A stretch of 64,000 nt of DNA from Parabacteroides sp900760525 (lineage in GTDB: Bacteria; Bacteroidota; Bacteroidia; Bacteroidales; Tannerellaceae), in contig NZ_CP187555.1 in the NCBI RefSeq assembly GCF_049860805.1, forward strand, positions 1,178,001 through 1,242,000, given 5' to 3'. The notes beneath the pieces were generated by a model. The model had not been told where the DNA came from, made no database searches, and was given only the letters and a program-made list of their open reading frames with translations. This document shows, piece by piece, positions 18,655 to 27,048 of this stretch. Each line of letters starts with the position of its first letter. The stretch's first letter is position 1. The translations under genes and the position numbers were made by a program.

Positions 18655-18870
18655 ATTTGAGAAAAACGGCGATTGGCAGGAGCTTTTCGCCGCCAACATA
18701 TAGGATAAGACCGCAAGGCGTTTCAAGCGAAAATCTGGTAAATTGGAACTACGGAGACGATTGCGTGATGCTTATGCTATGCTTACGCATAGCGTGCATT
18801 CACGTACTCTCCGTAAAGGCTTTACCAGAGCCATCGCTTGAAGGTAGTGTGAATTGCACGCTACTTTTTT
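18655..18870 (+). ncRNA. Long structured RNA: leader/attenuator or independent small RNA
   Basis: After a small hairpin (CGGCGA 18667-18672 with TCGCCG 18687-18692) there is one long hairpin with five helices in register. TTCAAGCGA 18722-18730 pairs with 18834-18842. CTGGTAAA 18735-18742 pairs with 18821-18828. TACGGAGA 18750-18757 pairs with 18808-18815. CGTGATGC 18764-18771 pairs with 18796-18804 (one bulge). GCTATGC 18776-18782 pairs with 18787-18793 around TTAC. An intrinsic terminator follows at 18844-18870, 27 bases before the DHFR-like ATG. About 40 base pairs are perfect. CTnDOT encodes a small RNA, RteR, that lowers tra expression; whether this is that locus cannot be decided here. 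Confidence 0.65.
18844..18870 (+). terminator. Intrinsic terminator ending the structured RNA
   Basis: GTAGTGTG (18844-18851) pairs with CACGCTAC (18857-18864), eight pairs with one G-T wobble and a 5-base loop, directly followed by six T (18865-18870). It stands upstream of the ATG at 18898, so it would act as a premature terminator for that gene. Confidence 0.8.
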
Positions 18871-18897
18871 ACCCTTGCCTAACGAAAGGAAACGATT

Positions 18898-19320
18898 ATG
18901 GGTAAAGTTCAGATTCTCGCCGTACTGACGATGGACGGATGTCTTTCTTCAGAGTTATATGATAAAGCACATCAGGATTTGTGCCTTGACCGTTGCGGTC
19001 TTGATGAAATCAGGAAGAAAGCCTTTTACCGTGTGACACCGGACTATTCCATTTCAATGCTGCACGAATGGAGAAAAGACTGCACAAACATCCGTTACCT
19101 CGCGGAAGCCACACCGGACACGGCAGACTATATAAACGGACTGCTGCGGATGCACGCTGTGGATGAAATCATACTATACACCGTTCCTTTCATATCCGGA
19201 AGCGGACGACATTTTTTTAAGTCGGCTCTGCCAGAGCAACACTGGACGCTTTCCTCTTTGAAAAGCTATCCCAACGGTGTATGTCGCATTATCTATATCC
19301 TTGATAAAAAAGCAAGATAG
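18898..19320 (+). CDS. Dihydrofolate reductase-like (RibD C-terminal domain) protein
   Basis: 140 residues starting VQILAVLTMDGCLSSELYDK, the typical N-terminal strand of the DHFR/RibD_C fold, with VDEIILYTVPFISGSGRHFF late in the chain, the usual I-x-P-x-L-G-x-G position. It is shorter than folate-pathway DHFR (about 160) and lacks a recognisable antifolate-binding signature, so a reductase acting on another pterin or pyrimidine is equally possible. It lies between rteB and rteC behind a terminator-bearing structured leader, which suggests its own regulation. A terminator follows at 19443-19479. Confidence 0.7.
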   Translation: MGKVQILAVLTMDGCLSSELYDKAHQDLCLDRCGLDEIRKKAFYRVTPDYSISMLHEWRKDCTNIRYLAEATPDTADYINGLLRMHAVDEIILYTVPFISGSGRHFFKSALPEQHWTLSSLKSYPNGVCRIIYILDKKAR

Positions 19321-19442
19321 CCAAAATGTGCGGCAAGCATACATTTCTATTTTCAGGAATAGAATAAATGTTCCGATTACAAACAATTTAAGTCGGAGAT
19401 AATTTGTCCTTGTGAAAAAATACTGAATTTTATACCTCTGAA

Positions 19443-19479
19443 ATCCAGCACTTTGTAAAATTGAGTGTTGGATTTTTTA
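19443..19479 (+). terminator. Intrinsic terminator between the DHFR-like gene and rteC
   Basis: ATCCAGCACT (19443-19452) pairs with AGTGTTGGAT (19464-19473), ten pairs with one G-T wobble, followed by a run of T. The rteC promoter must therefore lie in the roughly 80 bases between this and ATG 19559. Confidence 0.8.
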
Positions 19480-19558
19480 TTTTCTGCCGCGTTTTTTGCC
19501 AATTATATTCATGTGCGCACGCAGAAAACAAAGTGTAATTTTCAAAATTGACAGAACC

Positions 19559-20164
19559 ATGAATTATTTCTTGCTGGCGGAAACCGACTTTTTCCGCCTG
19601 ATAAACGAAGCCGGCGACTGCAATATGGAAACGGCATACACGGCTTTCGCCACCCAAGTGATCGAACTGTGCAACGGCGGCATGGACATGAACCTTACCG
19701 TCATCGCGCTTGCCTACATCGAAATCGAGTTGCAGCACCATCCCGTACGTAATCTGTCAGAAGAAAAAAGAGAGATTGCCGCCTACGTCAGCAAGGCTCT
19801 GTCTTTCGTAAGAAAGATGCAGAAATTCCTTGCCACGCCCCAAGTGCCACCACTAATATCCGCCAACAACGCAACAGAAACCACCGCCAGCCTTCTTCAA
19901 TGGACGGGCAATGCCATCGACCTCGTGGAACTTATCTACGGCATAGACGTGATGGGCTGCATCAACAACGGCAATATGCCGCTCAAACAGCTCGCCCCAC
20001 TTCTCTATAAGATATTCGGGGTTGATTCTAAAGACTGCTACCGCTTCTACACTGATATCAAACGCCGGAAGAACGAAAGCCGCACCTATTTCATTGACAG
20101 GATGCAGGAAAAACTGAACGAGAGAATGTTGCGTGATGAGGAGTTGGAGCGGATGAGAAAATAA
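19559..20164 (+). CDS. rteC: RteC regulatory protein
   Basis: 201 residues from ATG 19559 (NYFLLAETDFFRLINEAGD after Met); the in-frame upstream start at 19496 overlaps the probable promoter. The protein is mostly helical, with a C-terminal basic segment (YRFYTDIKRRKNESRTYFID) resembling the DNA-contacting part of RteC-family proteins. In CTnDOT, RteB activates rteC and RteC binds the inverted half-sites before xis2c to start excision. The cognate palindrome is proposed at 1442-1456. Terminator follows at 20187-20216. Confidence 0.92.
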   Translation: MNYFLLAETDFFRLINEAGDCNMETAYTAFATQVIELCNGGMDMNLTVIALAYIEIELQHHPVRNLSEEKREIAAYVSKALSFVRKMQKFLATPQVPPLISANNATETTASLLQWTGNAIDLVELIYGIDVMGCINNGNMPLKQLAPLLYKIFGVDSKDCYRFYTDIKRRKNESRTYFIDRMQEKLNERMLRDEELERMRK

Positions 20165-20186
20165 AAAAATATCCATTACATATGAG

Positions 20187-20216
20187 AAGACAGGAATACT
20201 CGTATCCTGTCTTTTT
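20187..20216 (+). terminator. rteC terminator
   Basis: AAGACAGGA (20187-20195) pairs with TCCTGTCTT (20205-20213), nine perfect pairs, followed by T residues to 20216. It marks the end of the regulatory module; base composition drops sharply to AT-rich beyond it. Confidence 0.85.
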
Positions 20217-20416
20217 ATTTTCATTTAATTATATATTAATTAGCACAATATATGTGAGTTTTTCATTCCTATAAGGACAAATTTCAGAAACGTATGTCTG
20301 GTAAATTATTGAGTCATCATAGTATGAACATATATCATTACTAAAAACAATGAAACAACTTCCATAAGATTGTGGTTGTAAAAATCGCCATTTAATAGCC
20401 CGTTTTTTTTGTAAAA

Positions 20417-20448
20417 TTCGCCAATTAAAAAAAATATGATTATCTTTG
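20417..20448 (+). promoter_or_regulatory. Promoter of the cargo ATPase genes
   Basis: TATCTTTG (20441-20448) is an exact -7 element. TTCG (20417-20420) at 20 bases spacing is a weak -33 box. Predicted start near 20455 leaves a leader of about 12 bases. The rest of 20217-20440 is AT-rich without a recognisable gene. Confidence 0.6.
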
Positions 20449-20466
20449 CATTATATTTTATAAGGT

Positions 20467-21597
20467 ATGGAAACAGTAAATAGAATACTTCAAGAGAAGA
20501 TTACAGCACGAATCGCGCCCAATAAAGCAGTACTGATTTTTGGTGCTCGCCGTGTTGGTAAAACGGTAATGATGCGTAAAATTGTGGACAACTATTCAGG
20601 TAGGACGATGATGCTCAACGGCGAAGACTACGACACATTAGCACTATTGGAGAATCGCTCAATAGCCAATTATCGGCATTTATTGGATGGTATTGATTTG
20701 CTGGCTATTGATGAGGCACAGAACATACCACAAATCGGTAGTATTCTGAAGTTGATAGTTGATGAAATACCGGGAATAAGTGTCTTGGCAAGTGGTTCTT
20801 CGTCATTCGATTTGCTGAATAAGACTGGTGAACCGTTGGTCGGCCGCAGTACGCAATTTCTCCTTACACCATTCTCGCAACGGGAAATCGCACAGACGGA
20901 AACGGCACTTGAAACCCGCCAGAACCTCGAAGCGCGCTTGATTTACGGTTCCTATCCCGAAGTAGTAATGATGGAGAACTATGAACGTAAAACAGACTAC
21001 CTACGTGATATTGTCGGTGCATACCTGCTTAAAGATATCTTAGCAATTGACGGCTTAAAAAATTCGAGCAAGATGCGCGATCTACTGCGATTGATAGCTT
21101 TTCAGTTGGGCAGCGAAGTTTCTTACGAAGAGTTAGGTAAACAACTCGGCATGAGCAAGACGACCGTTGAAAAATACCTCGACCTATTGGAAAAGGTCTT
21201 CGTTATCTATCGTCTGGGGGCTTATTCGCGTAACCTACGCAAGGAGGTTACAAAAGCTGGCAAGTGGTACTTCTACGACAACGGCATTCGCAATGCCATT
21301 ATCGGGGCTTTCTCACCGCTGGCCATTCGGCAGGATGTCGGTGCGCTGTGGGAGAACTACATCATCGGAGAGCGGCGCAAAGCGAACTTCAATGAGGGAC
21401 TGCACAGGGAGTTCTATTTCTGGCGCACCTACGACAAACAGGAAATCGACCTGATTGAGGAGAGTGCCGACAGTCTTACCGCCTTGGAGTTCAAGTGGGG
21501 AAATAAAATGCCGGCCGCACCGAAAGCCTTCCAAGAAGCCTATCCCTATGCCGAGTTTCATGTGGTAAATCGGGAGAATTATTTGGAGTTCGTATAA
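20467..21597 (+). CDS. AAA_14 / DUF4143 family P-loop ATPase
   Basis: 376 residues. Walker A is IFGARRVGKTVMM (about 24-36) and Walker B is LLAIDEAQNI (about 78-87), followed by the sensor-like VLASGSSSFDLL. The C-terminal DUF4143 part has a winged helix-turn-helix (YEELGKQLGMSKTTVEKYLD) and the EIDLIEES motif of a PD-(D/E)xK-like core. These proteins are abundant in gut Bacteroidales; their role is unclear, though ATP-dependent DNA or stress functions have been proposed. It has its own promoter and a 16-base gap to the KAP gene, so they form a two-gene cargo unit unlike the rest of the transposon in composition. Confidence 0.85.
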   Translation: METVNRILQEKITARIAPNKAVLIFGARRVGKTVMMRKIVDNYSGRTMMLNGEDYDTLALLENRSIANYRHLLDGIDLLAIDEAQNIPQIGSILKLIVDEIPGISVLASGSSSFDLLNKTGEPLVGRSTQFLLTPFSQREIAQTETALETRQNLEARLIYGSYPEVVMMENYERKTDYLRDIVGAYLLKDILAIDGLKNSSKMRDLLRLIAFQLGSEVSYEELGKQLGMSKTTVEKYLDLLEKVFVIYRLGAYSRNLRKEVTKAGKWYFYDNGIRNAIIGAFSPLAIRQDVGALWENYIIGERRKANFNEGLHREFYFWRTYDKQEIDLIEESADSLTALEFKWGNKMPAAPKAFQEAYPYAEFHVVNRENYLEFV

Positions 21598-21613
21598 TCA
21601 ATAAATTACGTAT

Positions 21614-24600
21614 ATGGAAACAAAACTACAATCCAAACAGCAATATCCGCGGTTTATCCAAAATAAACCGTGTGGTATTGACAAATTCGATGGAGGTTCG
21701 CAAGAAAGGTTGGCAAAAACTATTGCTCGCCATTTTTGTCAGAATGATTCATTGGATGAGGAATGTACTTTACCTCGAATTATCGGCATCGAAGGTATTT
21801 GGGGATCTGGAAAATCCAACGTGGTTAAAATGTTGGAACGTGAATTATCAGACGACTATTACTTTTTTGAGTATGACGCATGGGGACATCAAGAGGACTT
21901 GCAACGCCGCTCTATATTGGAATTGCTTACAAGCAAACTTATTGATGATGGTATCCTATCTGGAAATGCAACAATAAAAGTCAAAGGTGGAGGTACGAAA
22001 ACCGTATCATGGTCTGAAAAGCTGAAATATTTATTAGCCCGTAAAACGGAGACCGTAACCGAAAAATATCCCCTTATCAGTAATGGTATGGTTGCGGCAT
22101 TTTTGGTTGCAGTTTTAACTCCGATATTTACATTTATTGCGTATGCAGTAAAACCTACACCCACAACATGGTGGTTTTCTTTATTGTCTATTATCATAGC
22201 TGCACTGCCAGTTCTTATTGCATTGTGCGTTTGGAAATGGGCATATAGCAAAGATCATAAATATGGATGGAGTTATATGTTAGCTATTTATCAAGATAAA
22301 GTCGAAAAGGACGTTTGCTATGAGACTTTGAGCGAAGACGAACCAACGGTTTACGAGTTCAAAACATGGATGCAAGACATTTCTGATTTTATCAAGGAAA
22401 AAGGACAACGTAAATTAGTCCTTGTTTTTGACAACATGGATCGTCTCCCCGCTGAAAAAGTAAAAGAATTATGGTCTTCTATCCATACGTTCTTCGCCGA
22501 TAGCGGTTTTGAAAATGTTTGGGCTGTTATTCCTTTCGATGAAACACATTTAGCTTGTGCATTCGGAGATGAGACCGACGAACAAACGAAACAACTGACC
22601 AAGTATTTTATCAATAAAACTTTCCCTATTGTTTATCGTGTCGCTCCTCCTGTTATTACCGACTATCGAAGTATATTCAACAAACTGTTTGTTGAAGCAT
22701 TTGGAGAAACAGAAAATGAAGCGAAAGAAACTATAAATCGGATATTCAGATTGGTAAATCCTAATGCCAATGTTAGGGAAATTATATCATATATCAATGA
22801 GATGGTCGCTCTTAAACAAGAGTGGTGTAACGAAATTTTGATGATAAACATAGCATTGTTCTGTTTGAAGAAGACGGATATTCTGGCAAATCCAGTAGAA
22901 CAAATATTGTCCGGCGACTATCTGAATGGCATTCAAACAATAATTAACAATGATCTGCAAACACAACGCGAAATTGCAGCTTTGGTATATGGTGTCGATG
23001 TTGAAGATGCTCGACAAATTCCATTGAAAAAATATATTGAAGGCTGCATCAACGGAGAAGAAGACCACGACATAAATCAATATGCAGAGACTAATAAACA
23101 ATTTGACACTGTATTAGAAGAAGTTATACAATGTATGGACAATGCGCTTATCGATAAGATTATACATTGTTTGCATAAATTAACTCGAAAGAGCGATGTT
23201 ATTCTGCGTGTATGGCAAAGAATAGCACAATTGAAATTAAAAGAATCCATAGAGAAGCAGGTGTTCCCTGTCGAATACCAAGAACTGCTGTTGCATTTAG
23301 ACACGGAAAGCCAAAACCATGTGATTGCTCAATTATATAAGAAGATAGTTCGGTTCAATGACTTCAATGGCGGCGACTATTTCAAAACGTTAGATGCAAT
23401 AGACAGGTTTATTGCGCAAAATAAGTTGGCGTGCGATTTTACGTCATTGATTGAAGCAAAAACAGTCAAGCCAAATACATTTATCGATTATATTCAAGCT
23501 GCAAATGCAACAGATGCTGCCTATCGGGATAACGCGACAACTAAAGCATATAAATATTATCAAGTAGCAACAAATTCGGAGGCGCTCGATAATTATTTGG
23601 CAAACTTACTACCCGATAATTTCGACCATGCAGATATTGTAAAAACGTTAAAAGATAATTCTACCTATACGTTTCCAACGCTTTTGCAAGCGATCACGAA
23701 TTGCATTGATGAACAGAATGTAAATAAAGATAATATAGGGGCTATATTTACAACCTATCGTTTATTGGCATCTGACGAAGAAAGACCTTTACCTGTAACG
23801 TTAGATTCAACCTACATAAATCAGTTGCATTCTGAATTAGAAACTGATGGCCGAAACATTAAAGAGTCTGGATATTACGATTTAGTCGCCATGCAATTGG
23901 CACATGGTCATTCCGTTTCCTTAATAGAGGGTGGAGATATAAAATATGTTGCAGAACTCATGGACTATTATGTGGATCATGGAGACTTATTAGTAAATAG
24001 TGTGGGATGGAATATACCGCTATTAAATGAAACACTACAATACATGGTAAATCATAAACTTGGCTATAAATTATTGCTCTCAGACATATTGCCCCAATTT
24101 GAAGATATTAAGAACAGAATAGGTGTAACGGATGAGGTATTTATCGAGCATTTAGCAGAGTGGAATACCGATTTGGATAAGTATATCACTAAGAACAATA
24201 TTAAAGATGTAATTCCTGACGCATCTTTTTACGATTTGACCACTAAAATAAGCAATGTCCTGACCGATCATATCAATAAAATAGCGTTCGAAGCGTTGTC
24301 TGAAATAAGTGTTGATACATTATACGCCCAAAGAACAGCACATACATCATATTATTGGTTTGTCGCAATAAAACATTTACTGGCTAAAATCAAATCCTTG
24401 CCAGATAACTTGACTGAATTTGGCAAAAAGATTCTGATGGATATTGCTTCTGGAACTCAAAGTTTGAATCCTTTCCCTAATTGTTTCAAGAATATAGTTG
24501 AAAGATTGGATAAACGAAAAATTAAATCGACAGTTACCGATATAAGAAATGATTTCTGCATCGGTAAAAAGACTATCAATGCAATAAAGTTTCAATTTTT

Positions 24601-24868
24601 CGAAACATGGCTTAGATCGCATGGTAATTTGAAAAGTCAAGCTGGAGACGTTATTGATAAAATAGTGAAACCTGTAATTTCCGATGGGGCATGCCGTTCA
24701 TTGATTCTGCAAAACAAAGATTTTTATATGGATTTAATAAATACAGCAGGGGATGATGCTTATGAATTGAAAAAGAGTCTCCGAAACCTCATACAAAAAG
24801 ATTCAGATCCGCAATTGGTTAAATTTGTCAATTCGATAGATTCAGTACCTGAGGTTGAAACCGCGTAA
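21614..24868 (+). CDS. KAP-family membrane P-loop NTPase
   Basis: 1084 residues. Walker A is GIEGIWGSGKSNVVKML (about 57-72). Two transmembrane helices (about 155-178 and 186-208) are inserted between Walker A and Walker B, the hallmark of the KAP family. Walker B is LVLVFDNMDRLPAEKV (about 268-283). The C-terminal 650 residues are helical and unrecognised. KAP NTPases are scattered on plasmids and prophages and are suspected of defence or signalling roles. The gene is low in GC with codon use unlike the tra genes, a sign of later acquisition. It is probably cotranscribed with the AAA_14 gene. Confidence 0.85.
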   Translation: METKLQSKQQYPRFIQNKPCGIDKFDGGSQERLAKTIARHFCQNDSLDEECTLPRIIGIEGIWGSGKSNVVKMLERELSDDYYFFEYDAWGHQEDLQRRSILELLTSKLIDDGILSGNATIKVKGGGTKTVSWSEKLKYLLARKTETVTEKYPLISNGMVAAFLVAVLTPIFTFIAYAVKPTPTTWWFSLLSIIIAALPVLIALCVWKWAYSKDHKYGWSYMLAIYQDKVEKDVCYETLSEDEPTVYEFKTWMQDISDFIKEKGQRKLVLVFDNMDRLPAEKVKELWSSIHTFFADSGFENVWAVIPFDETHLACAFGDETDEQTKQLTKYFINKTFPIVYRVAPPVITDYRSIFNKLFVEAFGETENEAKETINRIFRLVNPNANVREIISYINEMVALKQEWCNEILMINIALFCLKKTDILANPVEQILSGDYLNGIQTIINNDLQTQREIAALVYGVDVEDARQIPLKKYIEGCINGEEDHDINQYAETNKQFDTVLEEVIQCMDNALIDKIIHCLHKLTRKSDVILRVWQRIAQLKLKESIEKQVFPVEYQELLLHLDTESQNHVIAQLYKKIVRFNDFNGGDYFKTLDAIDRFIAQNKLACDFTSLIEAKTVKPNTFIDYIQAANATDAAYRDNATTKAYKYYQVATNSEALDNYLANLLPDNFDHADIVKTLKDNSTYTFPTLLQAITNCIDEQNVNKDNIGAIFTTYRLLASDEERPLPVTLDSTYINQLHSELETDGRNIKESGYYDLVAMQLAHGHSVSLIEGGDIKYVAELMDYYVDHGDLLVNSVGWNIPLLNETLQYMVNHKLGYKLLLSDILPQFEDIKNRIGVTDEVFIEHLAEWNTDLDKYITKNNIKDVIPDASFYDLTTKISNVLTDHINKIAFEALSEISVDTLYAQRTAHTSYYWFVAIKHLLAKIKSLPDNLTEFGKKILMDIASGTQSLNPFPNCFKNIVERLDKRKIKSTVTDIRNDFCIGKKTINAIKFQFFETWLRSHGNLKSQAGDVIDKIVKPVISDGACRSLILQNKDFYMDLINTAGDDAYELKKSLRNLIQKDSDPQLVKFVNSIDSVPEVETA

Positions 24869-24873
24869 GTATT

Positions 24874-25006
24874 TGTCTAACAAGTCCGAATTTTACGATT
24901 TTACCCGTCAGAACTGAAGTGCCCCCCAAAAAAATTGTATCCAACTTTTGGGGGTCACTTCAAACTTCGATAGGGATAATTTTCAATTTTGGGGACTTGT
25001 TAGACA
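24874..25006. repeat. 133-bp element with 14-bp perfect terminal inverted repeats
   Basis: TGTCTAACAAGTCC (24874-24887) is repeated exactly inverted as GGACTTGTTAGACA (24993-25006). It lies between the convergent KAP and mobC genes, and the mobC stop codon (25000-25002) is inside the right arm. A smaller IS3-like mini-element (24915-24962) is nested in it. It may be a non-autonomous element and may also act as a bidirectional terminator. Confidence 0.7.
24915..24962. mobile_element. 48-bp remnant made only of IS3-type ends, with AAC target duplication
   Basis: TGAAGTGCCCCCCAAAA at 24915-24931 faces TTTTGGGGGTCACTTCA at 24946-24962, a 17-bp inverted repeat with one mismatch. It begins TG and ends CA, as IS3-family termini do. 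AAC flanks it on both sides (24912-24914 and 24963-24965), consistent with a 3-bp target duplication. The coding interior is absent, so it is an extreme deletion derivative or MITE. As RNA it is a strong hairpin. Confidence 0.65.
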
Positions 25007-27018
25007 GTCTCATTATCTGGTAGCAGTTTACACAGCACCGGATCGTTTTTGATACGCTCCAGTTCCTCCTGCACAATCTGCTTCACCTCTTCCTTGATGC
25101 GCCGGTAGTTCGCCTGCACCGTTTCCTTCATGCGGTCGTTGCCGTCCTCGTCCGTGAAGTTTGTAATGACGGGAATTTTCTTGTAGGCACTTTCTTCCCG
25201 TTTCACCTTTTCGGCATCCACCACAATCTCGCAATGAAAAATCTTCTGCTCGATACGCTCGTTGAAGTTGTCGGATACAGAACCGACAAACATTCCCTGC
25301 GTAAGCCCGGAAATCTTACTCGGTGGAATGAGCGCGTCCATCTGCGTGTTGATGGAGGTGGAAACATCCTGCCGGTTGATGGAGATGGACTGCCGTTTCT
25401 GCAACACCTTACCGAACCGCTCGGAGAGCGTCTTGGCTGTTTCCCCCACCACCTGACCGGAGAAAATATTGCCGACAGTGTTCATCACCACTTTCGCCTC
25501 TTTGTCCCCGTAGTCACGCACTAACTGGCTGAAATCCTGAAAGCCCAGACACACGGCAACCTTGTTGCTTCGGGCGGTAGCTATAAGATTGTCCAACCCT
25601 TTGAAGTATATTGTGGGCAACTCGTCGATGATGACCGATGACTTCAGCATCCCCTTCTTGTTGATGAGCTTCACGATACGGGAATTATACAGACCGAGTG
25701 CCGCACCGTAGATATTCTGACGGTCGGGATTGTTACCCACGCAGAGGATTTTCGGCTCTTCGGGATTGTTGATGTCCAGCGTAAACTCGCTGTCTGACAT
25801 CACCCAGTAGAGCTGCGGTGAAATCATCCTCGAAAGCGGGATTTTTGCCGACGCTATCTGACCCATGAGCTGCTCCGCAGCCCCTCCAAGCCACGCATCC
25901 ATGAACGGCGAAAGGTAGTTCTCCAGCTCCGGATAAGAGGTCAGTATCGGAAATATATCCTCGTAACGGCGGTTCAGAAACTCGATAGCATGGGGAAACG
26001 TGCAAAACTTCCCGTTCTGATAGATTTTGAGATACCAGATAATACTGGCAAACAGAATGATAGGTGACTCCACGAAGAAGTCGCCCTGCTTTTGCACCCA
26101 CGTTTTATTGAGGTTGAGCATTATTGTGTAGGCACTCTCATAGGCATCCGTAATATCTTCCATAAAATCCGGGTGAATGGGATTGCACCGATGAGAGCGT
26201 CGCGGGTCGTCGAAGTTGATCACATAGAACTTCGGCTTTACCTTGTAGCCGTCCGGGTGGTTCAGCAAATGGTTGTAGGCAATAGTAGATAGGTCGGGAT
26301 ACTTGAAATCGTAGATGTATTGACTAAAGCCCTTTTCAATCTGTTGCTTGATAAAATTGTTTACCACGGCATAGGACTTGCCGCTGCCCGGCGTACCCAA
26401 CACGATGGACGCACGGAAGGGATTAACTACATTGATCCAACCGTTGTTCCAGCGTTTCCTGTAATAGAAACGTGTCGGCAGATTGACCGAATACTCGCTT
26501 TCGATAAGCCTCGTTTCCTGCATGAAACTCTCGTTCTCGTTGTTGAAAACATCCTCCATCAAATTGTGTTTCAACAGGCGGCTCATCCACAGACCACCCA
26601 TCAACAGGCAGACATAGCCCGTTCCAATGGTAAGGACATACAGTCCCGTCACCGCTTCAAGCGGCAGCGGCAGGGGCAGCAACCACCAGTTCAGGAAAAA
26701 CAGCACGAACCCGACGGCAAATGCTGTCCAGATTCTCCCCCAAGTGATTTTCTCACCCTTGACACCCTTCGTACCCAGACAGGACAAGGCAAGCAAAAGG
26801 ACGGAAAACAGCTTCGTGTAGAGAATGGAATGGAACAGCCCCGCCGTGCGGTCGAAGTTCAGAAGGATTTTGTCCACCACGCCGATGTTCACGCCCCACA
26901 GCCGGATGGCTTCGTAGCAGAACCAGTACACGTTCATGACCACTAAAATGATACTCACGGCACGCAGAAAATCCATGATTTTCGCCAATGCCCTCAAATC
27001 GTCTTCTTGTTGTGACAT
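25000..27018 (-). CDS. mobC: MobC, VirD4/TraG-type coupling protein
   Basis: 672 residues. The N-terminal region has several transmembrane helices and the VYWFCYEA signature of the Bacteroidales coupling-protein family. Walker A is VLGTPGSGKSYAVVNNF (about 207-223). KSSVIIDELPTIYF supplies the Walker B region. The protein docks the relaxase-DNA complex to the mating channel at the inner membrane. In CTn341 and CTnDOT the mobA-mobB-mobC operon has the same order. The stop codon lies inside an inverted repeat of a small element, so the natural C-terminus could have been altered by insertion. Confidence 0.93.
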   Translation of the reverse strand: MSQQEDDLRALAKIMDFLRAVSIILVVMNVYWFCYEAIRLWGVNIGVVDKILLNFDRTAGLFHSILYTKLFSVLLLALSCLGTKGVKGEKITWGRIWTAFAVGFVLFFLNWWLLPLPLPLEAVTGLYVLTIGTGYVCLLMGGLWMSRLLKHNLMEDVFNNENESFMQETRLIESEYSVNLPTRFYYRKRWNNGWINVVNPFRASIVLGTPGSGKSYAVVNNFIKQQIEKGFSQYIYDFKYPDLSTIAYNHLLNHPDGYKVKPKFYVINFDDPRRSHRCNPIHPDFMEDITDAYESAYTIMLNLNKTWVQKQGDFFVESPIILFASIIWYLKIYQNGKFCTFPHAIEFLNRRYEDIFPILTSYPELENYLSPFMDAWLGGAAEQLMGQIASAKIPLSRMISPQLYWVMSDSEFTLDINNPEEPKILCVGNNPDRQNIYGAALGLYNSRIVKLINKKGMLKSSVIIDELPTIYFKGLDNLIATARSNKVAVCLGFQDFSQLVRDYGDKEAKVVMNTVGNIFSGQVVGETAKTLSERFGKVLQKRQSISINRQDVSTSINTQMDALIPPSKISGLTQGMFVGSVSDNFNERIEQKIFHCEIVVDAEKVKREESAYKKIPVITNFTDEDGNDRMKETVQANYRRIKEEVKQIVQEELERIKNDPVLCKLLPDNETV

Positions 27019-27048
27019 ACATTGATTTTTTAATTGTTGATACTCTGA

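Noticed and set aside
18657..18905. 82-codon frame after rteB
   Set aside because: It lies over the long hairpin and the intrinsic terminator; the repeat arms explain the sequence better than coding does.
19480..19558. Sigma-54 (-24/-12) promoter before rteC
   Set aside because: No GG-N10-GC pair of good quality; RteB has an intact GAFTGA loop, but the target promoter cannot be recognised here.
20441..20450. TTATCTTTGC as an attachment core flanking the cargo
   Set aside because: It matches 9 of 10 bases of GTAnnTTTGC, but the same bases are a -7 promoter box correctly placed before the AAA_14 gene, and no partner site is found at the other side of the cargo.
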